From Bacteroidales bacterium (GTDB lineage: Bacteria; Bacteroidota; Bacteroidia; Bacteroidales; UBA932), in contig JAFPWG010000014.1 of assembly GCA_017395045.1 (NCBI GenBank), positions 1 through 64,000 on the forward strand: a DNA stretch of 64,000 nucleotides, written 5' to 3'. The position numbers were made by a program, and so were the translations under genes. Positions 52,259 through 63,300 of the stretch are shown here, piece after piece. The first letter of the stretch is position 1. Each line of letters opens with the position of its first letter. The notes beneath the pieces were generated by a model. It saw only the letters and a list, made by a program, of their open reading frames with translations. It searched no databases and was not told the origin of the DNA.

Positions 52259-53695
52259 ATGAGAAAGCATCTCCTTCTTGCGGGCGCTGCCGCCCTGGTC
52301 TGCCTTTCTGCGGCCGCCCAGGTGGGCGCTCCCTATATCCACGATCCGTCCACCATCCAGTTCTGCGACGGCAAGTATTATACGTTCGGGACCGGCGGCG
52401 GAGGACTGATCTCCGCTGACGGCTGGGTCTGGGAAGGCGGGGCCGTGCGTCCCGGCGGGGGCGCCGCTCCGGACGTCATCAGGATCGGCGACCGTTACCT
52501 GGTAGGCTACAGCGCCACCGGCGGCGGTCTCGGCGGCGGGCACGCCGGCCGCATCCTCACGATGTGGAACAAGACCCTTGACCCGAACTCCCCGGATTTC
52601 GCCTTTTCCGAGCCCGTGGAAGTGGCTCGTTCCGAGGAGGATGAAGACTGCGACGCCATCGATGTCGGCTTCCTGATGGACGAGTCCGGCCGTCTGTACT
52701 GCACCTACGGGACTTACTTCGGAAATATCCGTATGGTCGAACTCGACCCTGCTACCGGCGGACGTCTGAAGGGGAACAAGGCCATAGACGTAGCCATCGA
52801 CTGCGAGGCTTCCGTGATGTTGTACCGCGACGGCTGGTATTACCTGCTGGGCACCCACGGGACCTGCTGCGACGGGGTTAATTCCACTTACAACATCGTC
52901 GTCGGGCGTGCGAAGAGTGCGGCGGGCCCGTTCCTGGACAACGTGGGCCGTGACATGCTCCGGGGTGGTGGCAAGATGGTCGTCGCCGCCGAGGAACGCC
53001 TGTTCGGCGCCGGCCATTTCGGCCGGTATATCGTCGAGGAAGGGGTCGAAAAGGCCTCCCTGCACTTCGAGGCCGACCTGGACCGCAGCGGCCGCAGCGT
53101 ACTCGCAATCCGTCCCCTCCTTTGGCGCGACGGCTGGCCGGAATGCGGCGAACTGCTGAAAGACGGGAACTACAAGATCCTGTCCCGCCGACGCGGCTAT
53201 GCGCTGGAACTCACCGTGGACTTCGTCCGTGCCCAGGGCGGCATGCGCGGCTTCTGGGGCCGTCAGGACGAGCCGGTGAAGGCGCTGGAAGGCCAGAAAC
53301 TGGAAGAAGTGGCCGCCGACTGGCCGGAGGGTGAGATCGCCGTGCGTGCCAACGACTACATGGCACGGCCCCACCAGAAGTGGACCATCGAGGCCGTTCC
53401 CGAAGCCGGCGGTTATCTGGGCGGTCCGTATTACAAGATTGTGATTGAAGGTACCAGCCGGGCCCTGGCAGCTGCGGAAGGCGCTGAGCTCGTGACGGTT
53501 CCGGAATTCACCGGCGCGGACGAACAGCTCTGGCAGGTCGACCTGCTCATCGACGGAACCTACCGCCTGATGCCGAAGGCCATACCTGGCTGCGAAGAGC
53601 GCCTGTGCCTCTACTCAGTGGCCGACAGTACGCCCACCCTGGCGAAGTTCGACTTTGGCAGCGACAACGCCAAGTGGGACATCAAGTTGCACTGA
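52259..53695 (+). CDS. Secreted GH43-like enzyme with C-terminal ricin-type domain
   Basis: This 478-residue protein has a signal peptide (MRKHLLLAGAAALVCLSAAAQ). The GH43 domain (about residues 24-300) shows the base Asp in YIHDPSTIQF (about residue 29), the Asp of DAIDVGFLMD (about residue 140) and the acid Glu in DCEASVMLYR (about residue 183), closest in pattern to arabinanase-like GH43s. The last 130 residues (ARPHQKWTIEAV, YYKIVIEGTSRALAA, EQLWQVDLLIDGTYRLMP) have the repeated Q-x-W spacing of a ricin-B-type lectin domain (CBM13-like). It is the last gene of the operon; its stop is 4 nt from the stop of the opposing GH43 gene. Confidence 0.82.
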   Translation: MRKHLLLAGAAALVCLSAAAQVGAPYIHDPSTIQFCDGKYYTFGTGGGGLISADGWVWEGGAVRPGGGAAPDVIRIGDRYLVGYSATGGGLGGGHAGRILTMWNKTLDPNSPDFAFSEPVEVARSEEDEDCDAIDVGFLMDESGRLYCTYGTYFGNIRMVELDPATGGRLKGNKAIDVAIDCEASVMLYRDGWYYLLGTHGTCCDGVNSTYNIVVGRAKSAAGPFLDNVGRDMLRGGGKMVVAAEERLFGAGHFGRYIVEEGVEKASLHFEADLDRSGRSVLAIRPLLWRDGWPECGELLKDGNYKILSRRRGYALELTVDFVRAQGGMRGFWGRQDEPVKALEGQKLEEVAADWPEGEIAVRANDYMARPHQKWTIEAVPEAGGYLGGPYYKIVIEGTSRALAAAEGAELVTVPEFTGADEQLWQVDLLIDGTYRLMPKAIPGCEERLCLYSVADSTPTLAKFDFGSDNAKWDIKLH

Positions 53696-53699
53696 CGGA

Positions 53700-55268
53700 C
53701 TAGTAAACCTGCTGGTGAAACCAGTCGAAATCCGCTATGCCGCCCTCTTCCAGGGTGGCATAGTCGTACAAGGCGCTGCGGTAGCCGGTGAAATAATCCA
53801 GCGTGAAGCGCATCCGGAGGGTGAAATCCGCCTCGTTCCAGTTCTCTCCGTCAAACGACCAGCCGAAAAAAGCCGTGTCCGGTTCCTCACCTTGTTCCTG
53901 CGGGGTGAAGACGTAGCGGATACGGAGCCAGACAAGGTCGCCTTCTATCGGAACGGCGAGAATGTCATCGTTGAGAGCTTCTCCGCTCTCATGAAGGACG
54001 ACGGAACGTGTCCCGTCCGGGGCTATGCGGACGCCGATGCGGCCGCTGTGGCTCTGGAAGGCGCATAGACCCGCTTCGTCGCCGGGCTTCATCCCGGAGA
54101 CGTCCAGCAGCGTCTCGCTGATGCAGCGGGGAGCGACCGTACGCTGGGTGATCGTGCCGCGGGCATCGGCAATTCCGGTTGCCTTCGAAGCCCGGAGCCG
54201 CAGCCAGCCGGGTCTTTCGGTGAGCGACCAGCCTTCTGGAGCCTTGTGGTTCCATTGCCAGATGAGGGCAAGTTTGTCCGCGTCAAACTCATCGCTGTCC
54301 CATACGTAGTCACGGCCTGCCGCAGGCAGGTTCACGGTCACTTCTTCCAGCGGGACACCGCTTTCGCCCATCATCGGCCAGCCGTCAGTCCAGGTGACAG
54401 GCTGGATACAGGGGATGCGGCCAACGGCGCCGTGGTCCTGGAACTGGATGGCGTACCAGTCGCCTGCGGGCGTATCGATGAGCGGCCCTTGCGCGATGCC
54501 GTCGTCACGGCCTCCCAGCGTGCCGTTGAGAACGACTTTGGATTCATAGGGGCCCTCGATGGACTTGCTGCGCCAGACCGTGGCAAGGCGCGGAGCACCC
54601 TGCGGCCAGTCGATCTCCAAGACATAATAGTAGTCGCCGATATGGTAGAAGTGGGAGCCTTCCGCCCGGAGCATCCAACCTTCGCGAGGCGATTCGATGA
54701 TGGTGCGGACCTCCGCCCCGGCCTTGACGGCGCTGCCGTCCGGCTCGAGTTCCACCAGGCGCAGGTCGCCGTTGCCCCAGACGACCCACAGGCGGTCCCC
54801 GTCGAACAGGAGGGAGGCGTCATGCATGAAGTATCCTTCGATCTCGTTCCGCTCCCAGGGACCGTTCACGATGTCCTTCGTGCGGTACAGATATGTTTTA
54901 TGCTGGTCGTTTGCGACGAACAGGGCATAAAAGACGCCGTCATGGTAGCGGAGCGTCGTTGCCCATTGACCTTTGCCGTAGGCGTTCTTCCCGTCCCGGA
55001 GGTTGTAGATGTCGTCGTCTTCGATGAGGTCGAAGATGTAGCTTACGATTTCCCAGTGGACGAGGTCGCGGGAGTGCATGATGGGCGCGCCGGGGCAGAA
55101 ATACATGGTGGTGGACACCATGTAATAATCTTCTCCGACCCGGATGACGTCGTTGTCCGGAATGTCCGTGCCGGTGAGCGGATTCACGGCCACCTGCCCT
55201 TTCGGAGACACAGCGCAGCCTGCCGCGAGAACGAGGCAGGCTGCAAGCAGTAACAAGCTGTGTTTCAT
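53700..55268 (-). CDS. Lipoprotein GH43 with beta-xylosidase-type C-terminal domain
   Basis: This 522-residue lipoprotein has lipobox LAAGC (Cys at residue 18). The GH43 propeller (about residues 28-320) has the base Asp in TDIPDNDVIRVG, the central Asp in YFMHDASLLFDG (about residue 150) and the acid Glu in MLRAEGSHFYHI (about residue 203). The C-terminal ConA-like domain (about residues 330-522, WQWNHKAPEGWSLTERPGWLRL and FDGENWNEADFTL) is the type seen in GH43 beta-xylosidases and arabinofuranosidases (PF17851). It lies 1 nt downstream of the GH51 gene in the leftward arabinan locus. Confidence 0.9.
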   Translation of the reverse strand: MKHSLLLLAACLVLAAGCAVSPKGQVAVNPLTGTDIPDNDVIRVGEDYYMVSTTMYFCPGAPIMHSRDLVHWEIVSYIFDLIEDDDIYNLRDGKNAYGKGQWATTLRYHDGVFYALFVANDQHKTYLYRTKDIVNGPWERNEIEGYFMHDASLLFDGDRLWVVWGNGDLRLVELEPDGSAVKAGAEVRTIIESPREGWMLRAEGSHFYHIGDYYYVLEIDWPQGAPRLATVWRSKSIEGPYESKVVLNGTLGGRDDGIAQGPLIDTPAGDWYAIQFQDHGAVGRIPCIQPVTWTDGWPMMGESGVPLEEVTVNLPAAGRDYVWDSDEFDADKLALIWQWNHKAPEGWSLTERPGWLRLRASKATGIADARGTITQRTVAPRCISETLLDVSGMKPGDEAGLCAFQSHSGRIGVRIAPDGTRSVVLHESGEALNDDILAVPIEGDLVWLRIRYVFTPQEQGEEPDTAFFGWSFDGENWNEADFTLRMRFTLDYFTGYRSALYDYATLEEGGIADFDWFHQQVY

Positions 55269-55269
55269 C

Positions 55270-56805
55270 TTATTGAATCTCCAGTACGACGACCGAGGCG
55301 GCGGGGAGTGTGAACTTGACGCTCTTGCCGGAAACCTTGGCGCCCGTGAAGGCGGCGGGGGCGATGGCAGGAGCCTTGCCGAAGTCGTTGTAGGCGTCGA
55401 TGCGGTCGGCCTTCAGGATCTCGCCCGTGACGGTGCGCGGCTTGAGGGAGTCGAAGTCCAGTTCCACGGTGACGGGCTTGTCCAGGTACGGATTTGCCAG
55501 GGAGACGTGGAGTTTCCCGGCGGCGTCGCGGGAGGCGCAGGCGCTGAAGTCGTCCATGATGCGGCCTTCAGCGGAGACGATGTTCCCGGCCTTGTAGTCG
55601 GAAGGGACGTAAGTGGCGTTCTGGTGCACGTTGAACATCCGGAATACGTGGTAGGTCGGGGTGAGCACCATTTTCTCGCCGTCGGTGAGGATCATGGCCT
55701 GCAGGACGTTCACGATCTGGGCGATGTTCGCCATCTTCAGGCGGTCGGTATGCTTCTGGAAGATGTTGAGGTTCAGGGCCGCGACCATTGCGTCGCGCAT
55801 CGTGTTCTGCTGGAACAGCCAGCCGGGATTGGTACCGGGCTCCACGTCGAACCAGGTGCCCCATTCGTCCAGGATGAGGGCGACCCGCTTGTCCGGGTCG
55901 TACGCATCCATGATGGCGAAGTGCTTGTTCAGGACTTCCTCGATCTCGCAGGTCTTCGCAAGGACGTTGTAGTACTCTTCGGTCGTGAACTGCGTGGCGG
56001 AACCCTTGCTTCCCGACCAGCCCTTGCAGGTGTAATAGTGCAAGGACAGGGCGTCCATCTTGGTGCGGGCGTTCTGCATCATGACCTTGGTCCAGTTGTA
56101 GTCGTAATCCGAGGCGCCGCAGGCAACTTTGAAGAGCCTGTTGCCACTGTAGTTGCGGGCGTACAGGGCGTAGCGCTTATAGACATCGGAATAATAGTCC
56201 GCCGTCATGTCGCCTCCGCAGCCCCAGGACTCATTGCCAACGCCCAGATACTTTACCTTCCAGGGCTTCTCGCGGCCGTTCTTGGCGCGGAGCTCGGCCA
56301 TGGAGCCGGCCTCGGCAGTCATGTATTCCACCCATTTGGCGAGTTCTTCCACGGTGCCGGAACCGACGTTGCCGGAGATATACGGCTCAATTCCCAACAT
56401 TTCGCACAGGTTCAGGAACTCATGTGTGCCGAAGGAGTTGTCTTCCAAGGTGCTGCCCCAGTTGTTGTTCACGAGCTTGGGCCGGTTCTCCTGCGGACCG
56501 ATGCCGTCCATCCAGTGGTATTCGTCGGCAAAGCAACCGCCCGGCCAGCGAAGCACGGGAACCTTCAGGGCCTTGAAAGCCTCCAGTACGTCCGTGCGGT
56601 AGCCGTCCACATTCGGAATGGAGGAATCCTTCCCTACCCAGATTCCTTCGTAGATGCACTTTCCGAGGTGTTCGGAAAACTGTCCGTAGATCTCGGCCGG
56701 GATGAGCGGCTGGTCCTTGGCTGTCTCATGGACGGAAACCTTGACCTGGGCCGTGGCCGTGAAGGCCAGTGCCCAGGCAAGCATTGCAACAAATGTCTTT
56801 TTCAT
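55270..56805 (-). CDS. GH51 alpha-L-arabinofuranosidase
   Basis: This retaining enzyme removes terminal arabinofuranose from arabinan and arabinoxylan. The 511-residue protein has a signal peptide ([20 protein letters not shown]), so it is periplasmic or secreted, unlike the cytoplasmic GH51s of many Gram-positives. The (beta/alpha)8 core shows [33 protein letters not shown], the acid/base Glu in [12 protein letters not shown] (about residue 195) and the nucleophile Glu in [12 protein letters not shown] (about residue 316). The C-terminal beta-sandwich ends with [11 protein letters not shown]. It is 3 nt from the endo-arabinanase gene. Confidence 0.95.
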   Translation of the reverse strand: MKKTFVAMLAWALAFTATAQVKVSVHETAKDQPLIPAEIYGQFSEHLGKCIYEGIWVGKDSSIPNVDGYRTDVLEAFKALKVPVLRWPGGCFADEYHWMDGIGPQENRPKLVNNNWGSTLEDNSFGTHEFLNLCEMLGIEPYISGNVGSGTVEELAKWVEYMTAEAGSMAELRAKNGREKPWKVKYLGVGNESWGCGGDMTADYYSDVYKRYALYARNYSGNRLFKVACGASDYDYNWTKVMMQNARTKMDALSLHYYTCKGWSGSKGSATQFTTEEYYNVLAKTCEIEEVLNKHFAIMDAYDPDKRVALILDEWGTWFDVEPGTNPGWLFQQNTMRDAMVAALNLNIFQKHTDRLKMANIAQIVNVLQAMILTDGEKMVLTPTYHVFRMFNVHQNATYVPSDYKAGNIVSAEGRIMDDFSACASRDAAGKLHVSLANPYLDKPVTVELDFDSLKPRTVTGEILKADRIDAYNDFGKAPAIAPAAFTGAKVSGKSVKFTLPAASVVVLEIQ

Positions 56806-56808
56806 GCG

Positions 56809-58500
56809 TTACTGAACTTTCTTGCCCCAATAGGTGGCATCGATGGATTTCTCGGTACCGGCGTAGACGATGGTCGCCTTGCGCGGGGAAGCCTCCCAGT
56901 CGGCTTCCCGGGCTACCACCACTACAACTTTCGTACCCGTGGAGGGTGTAAGTGTCAGGTACTGAGAACTTTCGTCATAGGTCCAGGTGCCGGTGAGGGC
57001 ACCGCTCATCGTACCGCCGGCAGAAAGGGTCAGGGTTTGGGCGGTATCCATGACTCCCTGCTGATACTGGAGGTTGATGTGCTCCCAGGTTCCGGCGATT
57101 TCGGCGGACGTGACCTTGCCGTTGTCGATGCCTGCGTAGCGCTCAGGAAGGGCGATGGGCCACAGGTCGTTGAGATTGTCGGCCGAGGAGGGACACCAGA
57201 CAATTCTGCGTACATGGCCCATCATGAGGGCGTTGGAACTGGCATTGTCGTTCACGCCGGCGGGGAGTCGGCCCTGCGAGGCGTAGAACCATTCGCCGGT
57301 TCCATCCTGCTGGAAGATGCAGCAGTGGGAGATACCTACCCAGCCATAGCCCTCCGAGAACTTGTACGGATGGGTCACGATGGGATAGGCCACGCCTCCG
57401 GCAGTGATGTCGGTCCCCTTGATGTCCACATAGGGGCCCTCGATCCTGGTACTGCGGGCGACACGGGTGTTATAAGGAATGTCCAGTCCGTCATAGGCCA
57501 TGAACAGATAGTAGTAACCGTTGTTGTAGATAATTTCCGGAGCTTCGCTGCCCTGCCAGTGCGACCAGGTTCCGGTGGGGACGCGGGTGGCGATCCTGAC
57601 GCCGTAGCGGGACTGGAGATCGGCGAGGTCGCCGTCAGCCCAGGGATTTCCGAGTCCGCCGTTGAGGGATTTCACAGGCTTGCCGGAAGCAGGATCTATC
57701 TCCAGGAGCGCGAAACCGCTGTGCCAGGAGCCGTAGATGAGCCAGTGCTTTCCGTCGGGAGCGACGATGTAGGTCGGGTCGATGGCGTTGTAGTAGAAGT
57801 AGGCGTTGCCGTAGTCGCCGCCGGCGCTGGCGCGACCCCAGTCGCCTGCCGATTTGACCGTGGAGGAGCAGACTACGAAGCCCTTGTCTTCCCAGGCATC
57901 CGGGTTGGACGGATCGGTGGTTTCGCACATGCCGATGAAGGCACGCTCGGTCCAGCTGCCATCGAAAGAGGTGCCGCCGGTCTTGATAAAGTTGTCCACC
58001 ACGATGCTGTAGTACATGCGGAGCTTGCCGTCCACTACGCGGATGACCGGAGCCCAGTATCCGTACACGGGATTCTCGATGGCAGGAAGGGCCATCCGGC
58101 CGCGGATGTTGTTCAAGGAATCTTTCACCCACGCCGGGGCTGTGCTCATGGGTCCGTAAATATGCGTCCAGTTCACCAGGTCTTTCGAACGTTTTCCCTG
58201 GAACTGACGGCCTACGGTAGCCTTGTCATGCTCGTTTCCGTACGAGGCGGAAGTGCCGAACATATAGTAGTAACCGCCATAGTAGGCGATGGAGGGGTCG
58301 TGGACGTTGGCCAGATTCCAGTTCGGGTGGAAATCCCAGTTGGAGATGGGGGAGTAGTCATCGGCGTAGGTCGGGATACCGTTCTCGGTATATCCTTCGT
58401 AGTCTTCCTTGGTCATGATGCCTACGCCGTTGTCCTTGGTACAGGAGACTGCGGCCAGGATACCGCAAAGGGCCGCTGTGATAAAGTATCTGATTTTCAT
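56809..58500 (-). CDS. Endo-1,5-alpha-L-arabinanase (GH43 lipoprotein)
   Basis: This 563-residue lipoprotein (Cys at residue 20, AVSC, followed by TKDNG) probably cuts the arabinan backbone at the cell surface. The GH43 domain has ANVHDPSIAYYGGYYYMFGTS (base Asp about residue 69), YNAIDPTYIVAPDGKHWLIYGSWH (Asp about residue 241) and the acid Glu in WQGSEAPEIIYNNGYY (about residue 321). WVGISHCC is typical of arabinanases. The last 100 residues (EIAGTWEHINLQYQQG and following) match the C-terminal domain of extracellular endo-arabinanases (PF16369). It lies between susD and the GH51 gene, as in Bacteroides arabinan loci. Confidence 0.92.
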   Translation of the reverse strand: MKIRYFITAALCGILAAVSCTKDNGVGIMTKEDYEGYTENGIPTYADDYSPISNWDFHPNWNLANVHDPSIAYYGGYYYMFGTSASYGNEHDKATVGRQFQGKRSKDLVNWTHIYGPMSTAPAWVKDSLNNIRGRMALPAIENPVYGYWAPVIRVVDGKLRMYYSIVVDNFIKTGGTSFDGSWTERAFIGMCETTDPSNPDAWEDKGFVVCSSTVKSAGDWGRASAGGDYGNAYFYYNAIDPTYIVAPDGKHWLIYGSWHSGFALLEIDPASGKPVKSLNGGLGNPWADGDLADLQSRYGVRIATRVPTGTWSHWQGSEAPEIIYNNGYYYLFMAYDGLDIPYNTRVARSTRIEGPYVDIKGTDITAGGVAYPIVTHPYKFSEGYGWVGISHCCIFQQDGTGEWFYASQGRLPAGVNDNASSNALMMGHVRRIVWCPSSADNLNDLWPIALPERYAGIDNGKVTSAEIAGTWEHINLQYQQGVMDTAQTLTLSAGGTMSGALTGTWTYDESSQYLTLTPSTGTKVVVVVAREADWEASPRKATIVYAGTEKSIDATYWGKKVQ

Positions 58501-58517
58501 AATCCTTCGTCAGTTAA

Positions 58518-60344
58518 TTAGTTCAGGGGCGTAACTGGCCGGATGGGCCAGGAGGGCGTATTGGGCGTATTGTTATTGGCGGAATTCCCGTTCAGTTTGG
58601 GATTCTCGTTGAGCGTACCCTGGAAGATGGGGAAGTACTCGTGACCTTCACGGAAATAGTCCGTATAGGAGTCGTCGGTGCAGGGGATGCCGGAGCCAGC
58701 ATTCTTGGCGCTGAGATTCACGGTCGTAATAGGCTGCGGGTTGTCCTCGTCATACTTCTCGAACAGATACCGGCTGTGCTCTGCGATCTGATGCAGACGG
58801 TCGGTATTGTAGAAGAAGCCCCACCGGATGAGGTCGATGCCCCGGCCGTTTTCCAGGCCGAACTCCTTCGGACGCTCCACATTGGCGATCTGCTCGAAGA
58901 GTTTGTCGGCATTGCCGGAGAAAGCGGACAGCTGGAGCGGAGCGAGGGCGGCACGGGTGCGGACCTCGTTGATCCAGTCGATGGCCTGCTGGGTGGGACC
59001 GTTCACCTCATTTTCGCACTCTGCGGCGCGCAGGAGGACGTCGGCATAGCGCATCAGGCGGATATTGATGCCGCAGTGCAGGCCGGTGACGACCGAGCTG
59101 TACAGGCCGGTCCGTGCATTGGTCCACTTGGCCACGGGGATGCCGCCGTTGTCATTGTTGGTGCGGAGGATGCCCTTGTTCGCATCGGTGATGACCAGCT
59201 GGTACGCTTCATTCTTGCGCGGGTCGCCGTCAGGATAGGCGGCCGTAGCCACACCTGTGTAGGTATTGTATTCGGCCTCGTAGGAGAGGACAGTCCAGTA
59301 CAGGCGGGGATCCAGGCGGCCGTCGGTGCAGCGTTCGGCCTTGAACAGGTTATACAACCAGTTGCTCACCGCTACGTCGCTCCAGCCGCCGAAGGTGCCG
59401 GGGCCGAAGTTGGCTTCCAAGGCGTTTCCCTGGGTGGCATTGGAAGAGATGTTCACGGGAGTCCACTCCTCGTCGGTGCCGCCGGTATTATAGTCCATGA
59501 ACTGGACTTCGAACAGGCTCTCGACATTGTTCTCGTCGGCCGTACCTTCGCGGAAGTTGGCGCCGTAGTCGGCCATCAGTTCATAGTGTCCGTAGCGCTC
59601 GGAACCACCATCCGCGGAATTGAGGATGTCCTTCAGGACGGCGAGGGCATCGCTGTACTTGTGGCGGAACATCAGGACGCGGGCATAGTAGCCGGCAGCG
59701 CTGCCGCAGGTGGCCCGTCCTTTGGCCCATTCACCGCCTACGTCGCGCTTGGGCAGAAGGGTCATCGCCTCGGTGAGGTCTTTTTCAACCTGGTCCAGGA
59801 TGTCGTCCTGGGGCACGTTTTCAGAGTAGATGGTTTCCAGGGAGCCGTACTGAGCATAGTCCGTGAACAGCGGTACGGTCTGATAATAAGTTGCGAGTTC
59901 ATAGTAGGCGAGGGCGCGGAGGAACAAAGCCTCGCCGCGCATCCGCTTGTAGCTCTCCTTCAGATTCTCTTCCTCGCCGGTAATCTTGGAAAGGACGAAA
60001 TTGCAGCGGTTCACCACATGGAAGCAGTCGCGCCAGATCCACCGGTCGGTGACGTCGATGGTGCCCGGGGAGTTCAAGTGGTCGGCCGGGAGGTACCAGG
60101 CGTTCTGGGGGTTCCAGGCCTCGTCGCCGCGGACAACATCATGCATGTAGCCGACGCGGGCGAAGGTGCCTTCCAGGCGGATGCGGTTGTAGCAGGCGAT
60201 TACGGCCTCCTGAAGGTCGGACTCGGTGTTGCCGAAGTCGAAGGTGGTCTGGTTGTTCACGTTTTTCACGGCCAGCTGCTTGTCGCAGGAGGCGAAAGTT
60301 GAAAGGACGGTGAGGGTTGCCAGGATGTACGATATCTTTTTCAT
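58518..60344 (-). CDS. SusD-like surface glycan-binding lipoprotein
   Basis: SusD proteins form the lid over the SusC transporter and bind the glycan. The start at 60344 (MKKISYILATLTVLSTFASC) leaves 12 nt after susC; an ATG at 60356 that abuts the susC stop would only add four residues. The 608-residue protein has lipobox FASC followed by DKQ, TPR-type helices (MRGEALFLRALAYYELATYYQTVPLF, about residues 135-160) and the C-terminal RPKEFGLENGRGIDLIRWGFF. The ligand is likely arabinan, judging by the three adjacent enzymes. Confidence 0.95.
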   Translation of the reverse strand: MKKISYILATLTVLSTFASCDKQLAVKNVNNQTTFDFGNTESDLQEAVIACYNRIRLEGTFARVGYMHDVVRGDEAWNPQNAWYLPADHLNSPGTIDVTDRWIWRDCFHVVNRCNFVLSKITGEEENLKESYKRMRGEALFLRALAYYELATYYQTVPLFTDYAQYGSLETIYSENVPQDDILDQVEKDLTEAMTLLPKRDVGGEWAKGRATCGSAAGYYARVLMFRHKYSDALAVLKDILNSADGGSERYGHYELMADYGANFREGTADENNVESLFEVQFMDYNTGGTDEEWTPVNISSNATQGNALEANFGPGTFGGWSDVAVSNWLYNLFKAERCTDGRLDPRLYWTVLSYEAEYNTYTGVATAAYPDGDPRKNEAYQLVITDANKGILRTNNDNGGIPVAKWTNARTGLYSSVVTGLHCGINIRLMRYADVLLRAAECENEVNGPTQQAIDWINEVRTRAALAPLQLSAFSGNADKLFEQIANVERPKEFGLENGRGIDLIRWGFFYNTDRLHQIAEHSRYLFEKYDEDNPQPITTVNLSAKNAGSGIPCTDDSYTDYFREGHEYFPIFQGTLNENPKLNGNSANNNTPNTPSWPIRPVTPLN

Positions 60345-60356
60345 GGTCTCTAGCAT

Positions 60357-63300
60357 TTAGAAGGACAGGTTAACGCCCAGCATGAAGGTAACCGGGGCCG
60401 GATACGAGCAATAGTTGAAGCCCGGAGTGAAAACGCCGCCGGCGAAGTCGATGTTATAGCCGCGGTAAGCGGTGAGGGTGTAGAGGTTCTGACCCGACAG
60501 GTAGATGCGGGCGCTGGAGAGGAAGGCATTCTCGAACCATTTCGACGGGAAGTTATAGCCGAGTTCGACGTTGGCGATTTTCCAGTAAGCACCGTTCTGC
60601 AGGAAGCGGGAGCTGAAGAAGTCGTTGTTCACGGTACCGTCGGCGCTGTTCGCGACGCGCGGCACGTTGGTGTCCGTATTCTCCGGCGTCCAGGCGTTCA
60701 CGAGGTCCACGCTCTTGTTGTTGATGCCGTAGGAACTGTGCAGGGCCTGGTCCACGTAGTCCACCAGCTTGTGGCCTGCGGCGCCGTAGGTGGACAGGGT
60801 GAGATCCATGTCCTTGTACTCGAAGCGGGCGCTCAGGCCGAAGGTGACCTTGGGCATGCCGCTGCCGAGGAAGGTACGGTCGTCGGCCGTGATCTGGCCG
60901 TCTTTGTTGATGTCGCGGTAGGCTACGTCGCCGGGATGGGCGCCGTTCTGGATTACGAAATCGCCCTGCTCATTGACATGGTGGTCGATTTCGTAGATGT
61001 TCTGGAAGATGCCTTCATACACGTAACCGTAGAAGCGTCCCACTTCTTCCCCGACGACGGTGCGGCACATGGCGTCATCGCGGGAAACGGTCCCCATGCC
61101 GAGCGAGGTCACGACGTTCTTGGGGAAAGTGACGTTTCCGGAGATGTCATACTTGAATTCACGGCTGTAGTTGCGGTAGCTGGCGCTGAGCTCGACACCG
61201 GAGTTCACCATGGTGGCGGCGTTCATCGTCACGCTCTCGTTGGTGGCGCCGGCCTCGGCCGGGACAGGGACGGAATACAGCAGGTCTTCGGAGACGTTGC
61301 GGTAGTAGTCCATGTTGAATTCGAAGGCGCCGCCGAACATGGAATAGTCCATACCGATGTCCAGGGACTTCTTTTTCTCCCAACGGATGAATTCGTTCAC
61401 GTAGTTGGAAATAGCCGAGCCGGTGACTTTCTGGCCTCCGAAGCTGTAGGTATAGTTGCCGCGGGCCATCGTGTCCATGAAAGCGTAGTCACCGATGTTC
61501 TCATTACCGAGGATACCATAGCTCACGCGGAATTTCAGGAGGCTGATCAACTGCGGGTCCACGGTGAAGAAGGGCTCCTTGTCCACTCTCCAACCCAGGG
61601 AGAAGGACGGGAACCAGTCATAACGGTTCACGCTGAGACGGGAGGAACCGTCCCGGCGGACCGTGGCCTGGAACAGGTAGCGGCCGTCGTAGTCGTAGTT
61701 GACACGGCCAATCAGGGAGGCCAGCACATGCTCGCTCTCATAGGAACTCGCATCGCGGTCCGTGGCGTTTCCTACCTGGAGGTAGTACGGTTCCGGAAGG
61801 TTGTTGCCCCAACCGGCGAGGGTATGGTAGTTCTCCCGCTGGAAGGTCATGCCCACAACGGTGTTCAAGTGATGGTTCCCCATCTTTCCGTCATAGGTGA
61901 GATAGTTCTCTACCAGGAAATCGGAATAGTTGTTATAGTTCTCGCTCAGGCGTTCGTTGCTCTTGGCCAGGTAGTTGGCATTCGAGAGAATGAAAGCCGG
62001 GAGGAAGGTGAAGCCCTTCACGAAGGAACGGCTGTAAGAAAGGTTCAGGTTGTAGTCCAGTTTATGGTTTTCGCTCCGTAAGCCCACCATGCCCAGCAGG
62101 TCCACCGTGGCGGAACCGGTGGCGACCACGCGGTCCACTGTGGATTTGCGCTGGATAAGGGAGTTGTACAGCAGGGGGTTGGCGATTCGGATGTCGCCGT
62201 GGACGCTGTCATAATAGGTACCGAACCCGTATGCGTCGTAGGAGTAATCGGAGGCGGCGCCGACGACCCGGTCCAGGAACCAGGTGTTCTCGTCATAGGC
62301 CTTGATGGTAGGCGGCATGAACAGGGCTGTCGCCATGATCGGGTACTGGGTGCCGTACAGACCCTGGACATATTCGTTGGCGTTGGATGCAGACATATTG
62401 TCCTGGTCGGAATGGGAATACACGATACCGGTGCGGAGCTTGACGAACTTCACGTCCATGGTATTGTTCACGCGTGCGGTGAAACGGTCGAAATTAGGAC
62501 CTGCGCCCACGAGGGTACCCTTCTGGCTGAAATAGTCGAGGCCCACGTTGAAAGTGCTGTTCTCACCGCCGCCGGAAAGGTTCACGTTGTGGTTCTGGCG
62601 GATGCCTGTCTTGAACATCTCCTTGAACCAGTCGGTATTGTTGGTGGCAGGATCCAGGTAGTTTTCGGAACCCTTCATATAGCCGGAAGGAACTTTGTCG
62701 CCCAGGTTGTTGTTCTCGTAAGACATGCGGATGTAGTCGCCGTACTGGGCGGCGTCCATTACGTCATACACGCCCTTGCGGATCTGGTCCACACCGGCGT
62801 AGCCACGGTACTCCACCCGGATAGGCTGGTTTTTCTTTCCGTTCTTGGTAGTGATGATCACCACGCCGTTCGCCGCGCGGGAACCGTAGATGGCGGCCGC
62901 GGAGGCATCTTTGAGAACCTGGATGGTCTCGATGTCGTTCGGGGAGAAGTCGCGGATGGTGGTGCCCATGGGCACGCCGTCGATGACGTACAGCGGGCTG
63001 GTGTCTCCGAAGGAGCCGATACCGCGGATGCGGACGGCCGGGTCGGCGCCCGGCTGGCCGTCGGAGGTGATCTGGACGCCGGCGACCTTACCCTCGAGCA
63101 TGGATGAGATGTTGGAGTGGGATACCTTCTTCATCTCGTCGGCGTCCACGATGGCCACCGAACCGGTCAGGTCCACCTTTTTCTGGGAACCGTAACCCAC
63201 CACGACGACCTGGTCCAGGAGCGTGGTTTCAGTCTTCATGGCGATGGTTCCGAGATTTCCATCCGGTCCTACGGTGATTTCAATGGTCTGGAAGCCGACG

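Noticed and set aside
53855-53885. AGCCGAAAAAAGCCGTGTCC, resembling the loop of the palindromic element
   Set aside because: It has no flanking inverted repeat, the spacing differs, and on the coding strand it encodes the family-typical FFGWSFDGENW of the GH43 C-terminal domain.
60344-60356. ATG at 60356 as the susD start
   Set aside because: It abuts the susC stop and adds only four residues before a standard MKK lipoprotein signal.
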